A program made the translations under genes and the position numbers. DNA of 64,000 nucleotides from Paenarthrobacter histidinolovorans (GTDB lineage Bacteria > Actinomycetota > Actinomycetes > Actinomycetales > Micrococcaceae), in NCBI RefSeq assembly GCF_014647595.1, contig NZ_BMPM01000005.1:1-64000 (forward strand), in the 5' to 3' direction. Shown piece by piece: positions 26,132 through 35,138 of the stretch. The notes below the pieces were generated by a model. It had not been told where the DNA came from, did no database searches, and saw only the letters and a list, made by a program, of their open reading frames with translations. Within the stretch, counting starts at the first letter, position 1, and every line of letters starts with the position of its first letter.

Positions 26132-27166
26132 TCAACGCGGCCTGAGCGGCGGCGAACCCCTCCGGCCCTTGCCCGCGCCGATCCCTTCCAGCATTTCCGC
26201 CAAGGACTCCAGCGAGGAGTGCCTCGGCGACCAGCCCAGGAGGCTGTGCGCGCGGGAGCAATCCATGATGGGCGCGTTGGCCGCCATGTCCACCCAGCCG
26301 CCGTCGGTCACCTGCAAGCGCAACCGCCACGTGACGTCGACGACGGCGCGAAGCACCGCAAGCGGGAACGGCAGCAAGCGCCGGGCCTTGAAGGTCCACG
26401 CGAGCGCATTGGGGTCGATCACCGGCTCGGCGGCAATGTTGTAAGCTCCCTCGGCCCTGTGCTCCAGCACCCGCCAGTATGCATCCGCGACGTCCGCCGT
26501 GTGCACGGCCTGGAACACCAGCTCTTTGGGAATGGCCAGGACCGGAAGCCATGGTTTACGCGGTACCAAACGGGGCAGGAGCCTGCCCAGGAAATAGCGG
26601 CCCACTTCGCTTCCGCCCCCGGAGCTGAACATCAAGGCGGGCCGGAGACGGGCCACCACGATGTCCGGGTTCTCTTTCGCAAATCCGTCCAGGAGTCGTT
26701 CCTGCTCCGCTTTGTCCACACTGTAGTGCGAGCCGTGGATACCGCCGGTGGGCCAGCCTTCCTTGGTCCGCTGGTCCTTCGGCGCCGGCGAGTAGGCCCC
26801 CACCGAGGACGCGCAGACAACGTGCGCCACACCGGCTTTGCGCGCGGCGGCAAGTACGTTGGCTGTTCCGCCCACGTTGGTGCGTCCCAGCAGTTCGCGG
26901 TTGTGGTTGGGCTGGATGAGCCACGCGAGGTGCACCACGGCGTCTGCACCTGCGAGGGCGGTTTCGAGCGCCGGCTGGTCCGTATCCGAGCCGATGTCCA
27001 GCGTGTGCCACTCCACCCCGTGGTAGGGGGCGGCATCGGGATCCGGTTTCCGCCGCACCACGCCCACGAGTTCCAGATCTGCGCCTTCTTCGGAACGTGC
27101 CCTCTGGAGCCGTTTGAGCAGTTCCGTTCCGCCGTGTCCGGTGGCTCCGATAATCGCAATGCGCAT
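26132..27166 (-). CDS. NAD-dependent epimerase/dehydratase (extended SDR)
   Basis: A 344-residue sugar-nucleotide-type SDR. The cofactor motif is IIGATGHGG near residue 4, and the catalytic pair appears as SSVGAYSP (Ser) and YSVDK (Tyr and Lys; near residue 146). It differs from HldD heptose epimerases, which start with TGGAGFIG. The ATG at 27166 has GAGGAG six bases upstream and lies ten bases behind hldE1, so it is in that operon and may act on an activated heptose or related sugar. The exact reaction is open. Confidence 0.8.
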   Translation of the reverse strand: MRIAIIGATGHGGTELLKRLQRARSEEGADLELVGVVRRKPDPDAAPYHGVEWHTLDIGSDTDQPALETALAGADAVVHLAWLIQPNHNRELLGRTNVGGTANVLAAARKAGVAHVVCASSVGAYSPAPKDQRTKEGWPTGGIHGSHYSVDKAEQERLLDGFAKENPDIVVARLRPALMFSSGGGSEVGRYFLGRLLPRLVPRKPWLPVLAIPKELVFQAVHTADVADAYWRVLEHRAEGAYNIAAEPVIDPNALAWTFKARRLLPFPLAVLRAVVDVTWRLRLQVTDGGWVDMAANAPIMDCSRAHSLLGWSPRHSSLESLAEMLEGIGAGKGRRGSPPLRPR

Positions 27167-27176
27167 GTGTGGCTCC

Positions 27177-28718
27177 TCAGCCTTCCGGGTTTTCGCCGCT
27201 TGAGCGGATGCGTTCGAGCACTGCTGTGGTGGAATGCTCGGGAACGTAATCCAGGATTGCCACGGTGCCGCCGTAGCGTTCCACCGCCGCTGTTTCCTGG
27301 AGCATCTCCGGCGTGTAATCGCCGCCCTTGGCGTAGACATCGGGCCGCAGGAGCTCGATGAGAGGGATGGGCGTGGGGGTGTCAAAAATGGTCACGTGGT
27401 CAACACAGCTCAGTGCGGCGACGACGGCGGCACGGTCGGCTTCGTGATTGACCGGACGGTCCGGGCCTTTGAGCTGCCGCACTGAAGAATCGCTGTTCAG
27501 GGCAACCACCAGGACATCGCCCAGTTGCTTGGCCTGGTTCAGGTAGCGGGTGTGGCCGCGGTGGAGGACATCGAAGCATCCGTTGGTGAGCACGATCCTG
27601 CGCCCTTCGCTGCGGTGTTCCTGGATGTGCCTGGCCAGCTGGGTGTCCGTCAGTGCGGTATCGGCGAATCCGCGGAGGTGCGTGGCCAGTTCTTCAGTGG
27701 TGCACACGGAAGTACCCGGCCTGTGGACCACGACGTCCGCGGCGGCCTGGGCCAAATCGACGCTGGTGGTCAGTGGCAAGCCTGCCGCCCGGGCGAGGGT
27801 CAGGGCGGCAACGAAAGTGTCGCCGGCCCCCGAGGCCTGCTTCTCGGCTTGCGGGCGCGCCCACGTCCTGTGGGTTGCCGGTTCTGATCGGGTACTGTCC
27901 GGACGGATGGTCAGCGTCCCCTCCCGGTCAAGGGTCACGACGACGACGGCCGCACCTGAGGCGCGAAGGAGCTGGTCAGCGTGCGCTTCCACGAAGGGGC
28001 ACCGCGCAGCACCGCCCGGAAATTCCGCGCCGATCAGCCTGGCCGCTTCCTGGGCGTTGGGGGTAGCCAGGTCCGGTGTGAGTCCAGCCCAGCTGCCTGG
28101 GTTGTGGGCGTCCACCACAACAAGCGTGTTCTGCCGGGGCTCCGGCATGCCGCTATCAACGCCGGCGGCCAAGTGGTCAAGGATCGCACTGCGCACCGGG
28201 CCTTCCAGTGCCCCCGCGCCGTAGTCGCAAAGCACCACGGCAGCGGAGCCGCGAATGGCTTTCAGCAGTGTCCCGGCCATTTTCCTGAGGCCCTCGCCGG
28301 GGACTTCCGTGGCGGCGTCGTCCAGTCGCAACATCACTTGCCCGGCGCTGCTCACCCGGAACTTGGTGGTGGTGGTCATGTCCGGGTGCCGGACGAGGTG
28401 GGAAACGTCCACTCCTGCCGCTTGGAGGGCGCCGGTCAGTATTTCCCCGGCAGGGTCCTCTCCAATCAACGACACGAAACGGACGTCCGCGCCCAGGGCT
28501 GCGAGGTTCATCGCGGTGTTGGCGGCACCGCCGGGCGCGAAATCCCGGCGGTGGACCTGGACTACGGGCGCCGGGGCTTCGCGGCAGAACCGCTCAATGG
28601 TTCCATCCCACCAACCATCAAGAATGGAGTCGCCGATGACCGTCACCACGGGGCGTTCCTCGGCCAAACGGCCCGGCAACCAGTCAGCCAGACCTTCTTG
28701 ATTGGATAGGTGTGCCAT
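27177..28718 (-). CDS. hldE: Bifunctional heptose 7-phosphate kinase/heptose 1-phosphate nucleotidyltransferase (copy 1)
   Basis: A 513-residue HldE/RfaE-type fusion. The N-terminal ribokinase (PfkB) domain has FAPGGAANTAMNLAALGA (near residue 60) and the catalytic GAGDTFVAAL (near residue 295). The C-terminal cytidylyltransferase-like domain has TNGCFDVLHRGHTRYL (HxGH) and YAKGGDYTPEML. The enzyme phosphorylates D-glycero-manno-heptose 7-phosphate at C1 and later activates the 1-phosphate with a nucleotide. GGAAGG precedes the ATG by six bases. It leads a two-gene operon with the epimerase and is divergent from a GT9 gene. The symbol is by domain layout. Confidence 0.9.
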   Translation of the reverse strand: MAHLSNQEGLADWLPGRLAEERPVVTVIGDSILDGWWDGTIERFCREAPAPVVQVHRRDFAPGGAANTAMNLAALGADVRFVSLIGEDPAGEILTGALQAAGVDVSHLVRHPDMTTTTKFRVSSAGQVMLRLDDAATEVPGEGLRKMAGTLLKAIRGSAAVVLCDYGAGALEGPVRSAILDHLAAGVDSGMPEPRQNTLVVVDAHNPGSWAGLTPDLATPNAQEAARLIGAEFPGGAARCPFVEAHADQLLRASGAAVVVVTLDREGTLTIRPDSTRSEPATHRTWARPQAEKQASGAGDTFVAALTLARAAGLPLTTSVDLAQAAADVVVHRPGTSVCTTEELATHLRGFADTALTDTQLARHIQEHRSEGRRIVLTNGCFDVLHRGHTRYLNQAKQLGDVLVVALNSDSSVRQLKGPDRPVNHEADRAAVVAALSCVDHVTIFDTPTPIPLIELLRPDVYAKGGDYTPEMLQETAAVERYGGTVAILDYVPEHSTTAVLERIRSSGENPEG

Positions 28719-28829
28719 GGGGTACCTTCCGGTAGAACGGCATGTTCCTGTTCCCGACAGGTACCCCGCGGCACGCGCTTCACACGCCGGACCCGGGAGT
28801 TTTCGCTACCTTGAAGAAAGAAACCGCCC

Positions 28830-29996
28830 ATGGATGTTCGTTTGTGTCCCGGCATGGGGCCAGTGCTGGAAAAGTTCCGTGACGTACAACGGATCGCGGT
28901 GCTCAGGGGCGGCGGACTGGGGGACCTGATCTACACCTACCCCGCCCTGAATGCGCTGAAGACCGCATATCCCCAGGCGACAGTCACACTGCTGGGCACG
29001 CCCGTACACGCAGCCGTGGCGACCGCTACGGACGGTCCGGTAGACGACGTCGAATTGCTGCCGGTGGCGCGCGGTGTCCACGACGGTCCCCGAAACGGCG
29101 AGCGCTTCGACGACGACGCCGAGGACGTCGCGGCGCAGGAGGCCTTCTTCAAGGCGATGCAGGCGAGGAAGTTCGATCTCGCTCTCCAAATGCATGGCGG
29201 TGGTCGGTTCTCCAACCCTTTCCTGCTTCGGCTGGGTGCACGGCACACCGCGGGTACCCGCACCAAGGACGCGGAGCCGTTGGAGCGGAACCTCGACTAC
29301 ATCTACTACCAGAACGAGCCGGAGCGCTGGCTGGAGGTAGCGGGTTTGGCGGGGGCTCCCGCCGTCGTCGCCCCTCCCCTGTTCCCCAAGCCGGAGCATC
29401 AGCGGAACATCGTGGGCTTAAGGGATCCGCAGCGGTCCTCGTTGGTGGTGGTCCACCCGGGTGCCACCGATCCGCGAAGGCGATGGCCGGCGTCGTACTT
29501 TGCCAAAGCCGCGGCGGGACTGGCCGCCGACGGTGCCCAAGTACTGATAGTGGGTGACCGGTCGGAAAAGGCCCTGGCGCAGGGAGTAGCGGAACTGGCG
29601 GTCCGCGCATTGCCGGCCGCCAGCCGACAGGCCGTGACCTCCGTGGCCGGTGAACTCGACATCGGAGATCTGGCGGCCTTGCTGGCAGAAGCTTCGGTGA
29701 TGCTGGCCAGTGACAGCGGTCCACGACATCTGGCCCAAGCACTGGGCACTCCCACGGTGGGGATCTTCTGGGTGGGCAACGCCATCAATGCCGGCCCCCG
29801 CGGCCGCAGCATGCACCGCGTCCATATGTCCTGGCTGACCCGGTGCCCGCGGTGCGGAGCGGATATCACCCAGGTTGGCTGGACGGCACCGCACTGCGGC
29901 CACGACGACACCCTGATCAGGGGCATCGCCGTGGCCGACGTGGTTCAGGACGTGCTGGACCTTACGGCCACGAGCCTTCTTCTGCGGGGCAAATAA
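28830..29996 (+). CDS. Glycosyltransferase family 9 (heptosyltransferase-like), copy a
   Basis: A 388-residue GT-B enzyme of the WaaF/WaaC family. It opens with RIAVLRGGGLGDLIYTYPAL, the GT9 start, and the C-terminal nucleotide-heptose-binding half has VVVHPGATDPRRRWPASYFA (near residue 205) and the conserved DSGPRHLAQALGTPTVGIFW (near residue 295). GT9 enzymes use ADP-heptose in Gram-negative LPS; here the acceptor is unknown. The 3' end overlaps the convergent SDR gene by 35 bases. Confidence 0.9.
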   Translation: MDVRLCPGMGPVLEKFRDVQRIAVLRGGGLGDLIYTYPALNALKTAYPQATVTLLGTPVHAAVATATDGPVDDVELLPVARGVHDGPRNGERFDDDAEDVAAQEAFFKAMQARKFDLALQMHGGGRFSNPFLLRLGARHTAGTRTKDAEPLERNLDYIYYQNEPERWLEVAGLAGAPAVVAPPLFPKPEHQRNIVGLRDPQRSSLVVVHPGATDPRRRWPASYFAKAAAGLAADGAQVLIVGDRSEKALAQGVAELAVRALPAASRQAVTSVAGELDIGDLAALLAEASVMLASDSGPRHLAQALGTPTVGIFWVGNAINAGPRGRSMHRVHMSWLTRCPRCGADITQVGWTAPHCGHDDTLIRGIAVADVVQDVLDLTATSLLLRGK

Positions 29997-30657
29997 GGAG
30001 TTCGCGGACCTCGCTGCCGAACGGCTGGGAGAGCGCGAAGACCACGGCCTGCGCCACATTGGCGGGATCGTTGAGCTTGGAATCGTCCTGTGGCTTGTAC
30101 TGTTCGTCCCGGTCATCGAAGAAATGGGTCTTCATGCCGCCCGGGATGATGATGGTAACCCCGATGACGCCCCCGGTTTCTGCCGCGAGCGCGCGGCTGA
30201 AACCGATCACGCCGAACTTTGACGCACAGTACGCGGTGGCATCCGGCAAAGCCCTCAGCCCCAGCGTTGAGGCGATGGTGACGGCCCGGCCGCGGGAACC
30301 CTTGAGGTATGGCAGGGCTGCCCGGACCACGGAAACGGTGCCCAGGAGGTTCACGCCGATGACCTTTTCCCATTCCTCTGCCGGGACGTCGCCCAACTTG
30401 CCGCAGCGGTCAATGCCTGCAGCCGTGACCACCCCGTCCAGGCCGCCCAGGGTTTCGGCGGCTTCCTTGACGGCGGCTTCCACGGCTTGCCGGTTGGAGA
30501 CGTCCACTTCCAGTGCCTTGGCGCCGGACACGTTGCTGACATCCCGGTCGAAAACGAACGGTGTGCCACCGGCGTCGCGGATGGCTTCCACGATTGCAGC
30601 GCCAAGGCCGGAGCCGCCTCCGGTGACGATGACGCGTCCTGGTGTTTGCGTGTTCAT
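29962..30657 (-). CDS. Short-chain dehydrogenase/reductase
   Basis: A 231-residue classical SDR. The cofactor motif TGGGSGLG is at residues 11-18, NLLGT follows, and the catalytic Ser is in TIASTLGLR, with Tyr/Lys in AYCASK. AAGGAA lies four bases before the ATG at 30657. It is last in the gmhB-to-SDR operon, 29 bases after hldE2. Its sugar or other substrate is not known; it could oxidise or reduce a glycan precursor. Its stop lies inside the convergent GT9 gene. Confidence 0.88.
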   Translation of the reverse strand: MNTQTPGRVIVTGGGSGLGAAIVEAIRDAGGTPFVFDRDVSNVSGAKALEVDVSNRQAVEAAVKEAAETLGGLDGVVTAAGIDRCGKLGDVPAEEWEKVIGVNLLGTVSVVRAALPYLKGSRGRAVTIASTLGLRALPDATAYCASKFGVIGFSRALAAETGGVIGVTIIIPGGMKTHFFDDRDEQYKPQDDSKLNDPANVAQAVVFALSQPFGSEVRELLICPAEEGSWP

Positions 30658-30686
30658 GCGGTTCCTTTCGTTGATCCTGCTGATGG

Positions 30687-32129
30687 TCAGCTGACCTTGG
30701 CAAGGGCTGCAGCCAGGCCGCTGGTGGAGCGTGCCGGGTGGAAGGGCACCGTGACACAGCGTCCTCCCCACGCCGCAAGGACGCGGGCTTCCGGCAATTC
30801 TTCGGGGGTGTAGTCGCCACCTTTGACCCAGATATCGGGCTGGATTCCGCGGAGGCAGGTTTCCGGGGTGTCCTCGCCGAAGACCACCACCGCGTCAACG
30901 CATTCGAGTGCCAGCAGCAACTCGGCGCGGTCTTCCACACTGACAATGGGACGATGCGCGCCCTTGAGCCGCCTGACGGATTCGTCGGTGTTCAGGCACA
31001 CGATCAGGCAGTCGCCCATGCTCCGCGCCGCCGCCAGGGTCCGGGCGTGGCCGGCGTGCAGGAGGTCGAAACATCCCCCGGTGGCCACCACGGTGCCTCC
31101 GGCGTCGCGGATGGAGCGGGCAAGCTGGACACCGTCCGGGCGGAGTTCGGTGCCTTCCACCAGTTCCAGGCCCTTAAGTTCGACGACGGGACCCAGCCCC
31201 GCCGCTGCCCGGACCGCGGGTTCCTCCCCCACCGTTGCGAGCGCCGCCGTCGCGAGCGCCGCCGCACCGCCGGCGGCCAGGAACGCTGAAGCGTCCTCCA
31301 CGGCCCGCGCGGCAGCTTCAGCCAGGCCCAATCCTTTGCCCAGGTAAACGGCGAGGCTGCCGGCAAGACGGTCCCCGGCACCGCACGGATCGCTGACGTG
31401 GGTCTTCGGGGCCGGAATGCCCTGCGGCTGAGCATTCGCCCGGAGCAGGACCGCACCGGCCTCACCCTTCGTCACAAGCACGGACGCGCTTCCCCACGTG
31501 TCCAGCAGCAACCGCCCTCCAGCTTCGGCGTCAACGTGACTCCCTACCAGGCCTGCAGCCTTCGCGAAGGCGAGTGCTTCGGCGGAGTTGGGCGTCACCA
31601 CGGCTACTCCCGGCACGGGAACCGAACCGGCAGGATGCGGATCCCAGACCACCGGGACCCGCCGGGCGGCCTCGGTGAGCGACGCCCGGATGTCCGGGTT
31701 CGCGGTGATTCTGCGCCCGTAGTCTGCCACCACCACGGCGTCCGCCGATGCGATGGCTGCAAGCATCTCCCCGGTACTGGAAGGGACGGGTGCCGGCGAG
31801 CAGCCCTGATCGAACCGGACCACCGGATGCGTTCCGATCCGCACACGGGTCTTGGTGGGCGTAGGAGCCAGCGGGGCTCCGGCGAGCACCGACACTCCGG
31901 CCAGCGCGCGCCTGAGGTGGCTTGCGCCGTCGTCGTCCGCCAATGCGGTGACCAGCGTGACGTCGTGGCCGTCGCGCGCGAGCACGGTGGCGACCAGCCC
32001 GGCACCACCCGCCCGACGCCGGACGTCCGCGACGTCGACCACGGGCACCGGCGCGTCGGGGCTGAGCCGGGTGGCGGTCCCGTTGATGTCGACGTCCAGA
32101 AGAAGGTCCCCGACTACGGTGATCTTCAT
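30687..32129 (-). CDS. hldE: Bifunctional heptose kinase/nucleotidyltransferase (copy 2, divergent)
   Basis: A 480-residue second HldE-type fusion. The kinase domain is recognisable (MKITVVGDLLLDVDINGTAT; catalytic GAGDRLAGSLAVYL), but the substrate loop is changed: the usual GGAANVA appears as RAGGAGLVATVLARDG. The C-terminal domain is well kept, with GGCFDLLHAGHARTL (HxGH) and WVKGGDYTPEELPE. The two copies may serve different anomers or sugars, or only one half of this copy may be needed. ATGA overlap with gmhA. Confidence 0.88.
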   Translation of the reverse strand: MKITVVGDLLLDVDINGTATRLSPDAPVPVVDVADVRRRAGGAGLVATVLARDGHDVTLVTALADDDGASHLRRALAGVSVLAGAPLAPTPTKTRVRIGTHPVVRFDQGCSPAPVPSSTGEMLAAIASADAVVVADYGRRITANPDIRASLTEAARRVPVVWDPHPAGSVPVPGVAVVTPNSAEALAFAKAAGLVGSHVDAEAGGRLLLDTWGSASVLVTKGEAGAVLLRANAQPQGIPAPKTHVSDPCGAGDRLAGSLAVYLGKGLGLAEAAARAVEDASAFLAAGGAAALATAALATVGEEPAVRAAAGLGPVVELKGLELVEGTELRPDGVQLARSIRDAGGTVVATGGCFDLLHAGHARTLAAARSMGDCLIVCLNTDESVRRLKGAHRPIVSVEDRAELLLALECVDAVVVFGEDTPETCLRGIQPDIWVKGGDYTPEELPEARVLAAWGGRCVTVPFHPARSTSGLAAALAKVS

Positions 32130-32818
32130 GGCTGGCCGCCCAACTGGGTGCCGGTGCGCCGTACGATTTCCGCGTCAAAGGCCCGGCACACGGCGTGTAT
32201 CGCGATGAGGTGGCCTTCCTGAGCGTTGGCTGCGATGGCGTCCACGGTGACGGCCTGGTGGCAGGCTTCGGCGAGCGGGTTGGGGCCAGGGCCGGTGAGG
32301 GCCCAGGTAACGATGCCGCGGTCGCGCGCCGCACGAACAGCTTTAAGCAGGTTGGGACTGCGCCCGCTGGTGGACAGGAGCATCAGCACGTCACCTGCCC
32401 GGCCGTGGGCCCTGACCTGGCGCGCGAACACTTCCTCGTAGCCGTAGTCGTTGGACAGTGCGGTGACCGCGGATGACTCGGCGTGGAGGGAGATCGCGGA
32501 GAAGGGTGCACGTTCGTCGTCGAACCTGCCCACGAGTTCGGCCGTCAAGTGCTGGGCTTCCGCCGCTGAGCCGCCGTTGCCCGCTGCCAACAGCCGCTGC
32601 CCGGACAGCAGCCTGGCTGCCAGTTCCGTTCCCCAGCCGGACAGCCGGTGCGATTGCGAGCGCAGTGACTCCAACGCGGGGAGGACGTTGTCCAGATGCC
32701 GGGTTACTTCGGCGTCGTGGGTGGGATCACCCTGATGGGCGCCCCACAATTCCGGGAGGGTGTCGGGAACGGGGCCCGCGAGCGTGGATTCGGCGGTCCC
32801 TCGGCTTTCGAATGTCAC
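32126..32818 (-). CDS. gmhA: Sedoheptulose-7-phosphate isomerase (GmhA-type SIS domain)
   Basis: A 230-residue sugar isomerase that turns sedoheptulose 7-phosphate into D-glycero-D-manno-heptose 7-phosphate, the entry step to activated heptose. The SIS motif is AAGNGGSAAEAQHLTAELVGR (near residue 79), where the glutamate of TAELVGR matches the catalytic residue of E. coli GmhA, then STSGRSPNLL and QEGHLIAIHAVC with the catalytic-type His. An N-terminal ~35-residue extension is unusual. It overlaps both neighbours by ATGA. Confidence 0.9.
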   Translation of the reverse strand: MTFESRGTAESTLAGPVPDTLPELWGAHQGDPTHDAEVTRHLDNVLPALESLRSQSHRLSGWGTELAARLLSGQRLLAAGNGGSAAEAQHLTAELVGRFDDERAPFSAISLHAESSAVTALSNDYGYEEVFARQVRAHGRAGDVLMLLSTSGRSPNLLKAVRAARDRGIVTWALTGPGPNPLAEACHQAVTVDAIAANAQEGHLIAIHAVCRAFDAEIVRRTGTQLGGQP

Positions 32819-34083
32819 AGCGCCGTTCCTTCCAGTGGTTCCAGGATTTCATCGGCCCGCCGCGACAACCCGGCGGCCAGAACAGATCTGTAGGCCTTCT
32901 CGTTATCAGCGGCGACGCGTTCCCAGGAGTAGCGGGAACGTGCCCGGCGGGCCCCGGCGCGGCCCATGTCGGCGCGAAGCTCCGGGTCTCCGAGCAGCCT
33001 GGCCAGTGCTCCGGCAAGGGCTTCGGGATCTTTCGGCGGGACGTGAAGTCCCGTCTTCTGGTCCACCACCGTTTCCCGGAGTCCGCCCACCGCTGCAGCC
33101 ACCACAGGCACGCCGGAAGCCATGGCTTCCAGGGGAACGATGCCGAACGGCTCGTACCAGGGCGCGCAGACCACGGCATCCGCGCTGCGGAAAATCGCGG
33201 GCATGGAATCACGGGGCACTTGGCCGCGCATGGTCATCCTGTCCTCAACGCCGAGCTCTTTGGCCAGGGATTTGAGCCGCTGGGCTTCGGGATCCTCTTC
33301 GAGGTTGAGGGCGTCTCCGGAACCACCGACAATCAGCAGCTCCACGTCGTCGAAGCCAGCGTCCGCCAGCAGGGGCAGGGCCCGGATGATCAGGTCCACT
33401 CCCTTGCGTTGCACCAGGCGACCCACGCTCAGGATCCGGTGCGTGCGGGACCGGGGCTCGGCGTCGGAGGTTCCTGTAAAGAGCTTGAGGTCCACGCCGC
33501 AGGGCGCGATGGAAATCTTTGACCGGCTGATGCCCAGTGCTTTGAGTTCGAAGACCTCATCGGGGCACGTGGCGATCACCCAATCGGCAGTGCGGCCCAC
33601 CCACGGTTCCAGCCATTCTCTGGCTGGCGGGCTGGTGTCCGCTGCTCCCTGGTGACGTCGTTTGACCGAGCCCAGCGCGTGGAAGGTCTGGACCACGGGC
33701 ACGGGATCCGCAGCGCCCGCCCGACGCGATGCCTGGATTGCCGCGAGTCCCGACATCCAGAAGTGGGCGTGGACCACATCCGGCAGTTGGTCAGCCCAAT
33801 CGGCGCAGATTCCGTCCGCCAACTCGCCCATGAAGGGCAATAGCTCGTCCTTGGGAATCCTCTTGGCCGGCCCCGCGTCCACGTTGACCACGGTGAGCCC
33901 TGGAGCAACCTGCACCTTTGCAGGCAGTCCGGGGTCGTCCCGCCTGGTGTACACCGTGACCTGGTGGCCACGGTCAGCCAAGGCCGACGACAGGGCCGCA
34001 ACGTGGACATTCTGCCCTCCGGCGTCAACGCCTCCCAGGGCAGCCAGCGGACTGGCGTGTTCGGAAACCATGGAAATTTTCAT
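32815..34083 (-). CDS. Glycosyltransferase family 4 (GT-B)
   Basis: A 422-residue retaining GT-B enzyme. The N-terminal half starts with MISMVSEHASP-like residues and a GGVDAGGQNVHVA loop typical of MshA/sucrose-phosphate-synthase-like GT4 enzymes. The donor-binding half has ILSVGRLVQRKGVDLIIRAL and the EX7E motif in EPFGIVPLEAM (near residue 315). Donor and acceptor are unknown; the place beside gmhA suggests transfer of a sugar to the same glycan that receives heptose. ATGA overlap with its neighbours. Confidence 0.9.
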   Translation of the reverse strand: MKISMVSEHASPLAALGGVDAGGQNVHVAALSSALADRGHQVTVYTRRDDPGLPAKVQVAPGLTVVNVDAGPAKRIPKDELLPFMGELADGICADWADQLPDVVHAHFWMSGLAAIQASRRAGAADPVPVVQTFHALGSVKRRHQGAADTSPPAREWLEPWVGRTADWVIATCPDEVFELKALGISRSKISIAPCGVDLKLFTGTSDAEPRSRTHRILSVGRLVQRKGVDLIIRALPLLADAGFDDVELLIVGGSGDALNLEEDPEAQRLKSLAKELGVEDRMTMRGQVPRDSMPAIFRSADAVVCAPWYEPFGIVPLEAMASGVPVVAAAVGGLRETVVDQKTGLHVPPKDPEALAGALARLLGDPELRADMGRAGARRARSRYSWERVAADNEKAYRSVLAAGLSRRADEILEPLEGTAL

Positions 34084-35138
34084 GGGTGCGTCCTCTCTGT
34101 GTCATGGCTGGCGCGGGTGTCATGGCTGGCGCGGGTGTCATGGCTGGCGGCCGTGTTGCGGCTGGCGGGCAGTCCGGCCAGGAGTTCGTCCCATGCCCGG
34201 TGAAATTTGCCCAGTCCGTAGCGTTCCAGGGCTGCCTCCCGCGCGACGATGCCCATGGCGTACGCGTCCTCGGGGTCGTCCAGCAACCGCTTGGCGAACC
34301 TTTGGAGTTCGCCGACGTCGTTGGAGACCAGGCCTGCGCCGCGTGGTATCGCCCGGGCTGCTTCGGTGGTGGCCAAGGCCAGTACGGGCATGCCGAGGTG
34401 CATGGCTTCCAGCAACGCCAGTCCCAGCGAGGTCCACCGCAGGGGGTGCAGATAGAGACGGCAGCGGGCCAGTTGCCCGTGGAGCTGCCGGGCGGGCAGG
34501 TCACCGGCGATGCGGAGCCTGTTGTTGCCGAGGCCAAGGCTCTTCAGGTCCAGTTCCCGGGGCAGGGCTTCGGTGCCCATTCCGAAGACCCGCAGCGGTC
34601 CCACCCCGGCGAATCCGGGGAGCAGATCCGTTCCGGTGACGCGGCCGCGCCGGACGGGTTCGTTGACCACCACCCCCATTTCTTCCAGCTCGCCGGTGTA
34701 AAGGCGGCCCGGATCCGGGATGCCGTGCTCAATGACTGCGGTGCTTGCCGAACCCGTATCCCAGAAGAGCTGGTTGAAATGGGTCACGTGGACCACCGGA
34801 ATAGCGCCTTGGTCCGCCAACGGATGCAGTGTGAACGGAACGTCGCCTTTGGGGGTGTTGTGTTCCAGGTACACCGCTGGAAGATCTACACCCGGCCGCC
34901 GTCCCAGAGTCCGCGCCACAACGGCGATTTCCTCGGGCCGTTGCAGGACCACCGCGTCCACAGTGTCCGGATCGAGGCTGGCCAGGTCCACTTCCTGTGC
35001 TGTGGCGGGCCAGTCACGGCCACCTCGCCCCAAACCCCAGGCGCCGCCGTCGGGCGTTGCCGGAAGCAGGTATTCATGCCGGCCGCGGACGAAAGCCTCC
35101 ATCCACCCGCCGTGGACGTGCCACACCAGGATCCTCAC
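34080..35138 (-). CDS. Glycosyltransferase (GT-B, GT4-like) with repeat tail
   Basis: A 352-residue protein. The GTG at 35138 overlaps the upstream stop as GTGA, fixing the start (RILVWHVHGGWMEAFVRGRH). The C-terminal half has HPLRWTSLGLALLEAMHLGMPV, a GT4-like donor site. The last 20 residues consist of repeats of the hexamer THDTRAS-type (ASHDTR x3), encoded by an 18-base tandem repeat, so this tail may vary between strains. Specificity is unknown. It lies inside the heptose operon. Confidence 0.82.
   Translation of the reverse strand: MRILVWHVHGGWMEAFVRGRHEYLLPATPDGGAWGLGRGGRDWPATAQEVDLASLDPDTVDAVVLQRPEEIAVVARTLGRRPGVDLPAVYLEHNTPKGDVPFTLHPLADQGAIPVVHVTHFNQLFWDTGSASTAVIEHGIPDPGRLYTGELEEMGVVVNEPVRRGRVTGTDLLPGFAGVGPLRVFGMGTEALPRELDLKSLGLGNNRLRIAGDLPARQLHGQLARCRLYLHPLRWTSLGLALLEAMHLGMPVLALATTEAARAIPRGAGLVSNDVGELQRFAKRLLDDPEDAYAMGIVAREAALERYGLGKFHRAWDELLAGLPASRNTAASHDTRASHDTRASHDTERTHP
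34103..34147 (-). repeat. 18-base tandem repeat at the 3' end of a glycosyltransferase gene
   Basis: The unit GTCATGGCTGGCGCGGGT (plus strand) occurs about two and a half to three times in frame, giving six-residue repeats. It is a slippage-prone coding microsatellite close to the stop codon. Confidence 0.8.

Noticed and set aside
26132..27166. Assignment of the epimerase as HldD
   Set aside because: Its cofactor motif and length pattern do not match HldD (TGGAGFIG start); only a general epimerase call is supported.
26219..27361. 380-codon plus-strand frame opposite the epimerase
   Set aside because: Antisense to a gene with clear SDR motifs; no ribosome site or recognisable domain.
34096..34150. 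Possible CRISPR array
   Set aside because: The 18-base units are contiguous, in frame and without spacers, so this is a coding tandem repeat. No cas genes in the window.
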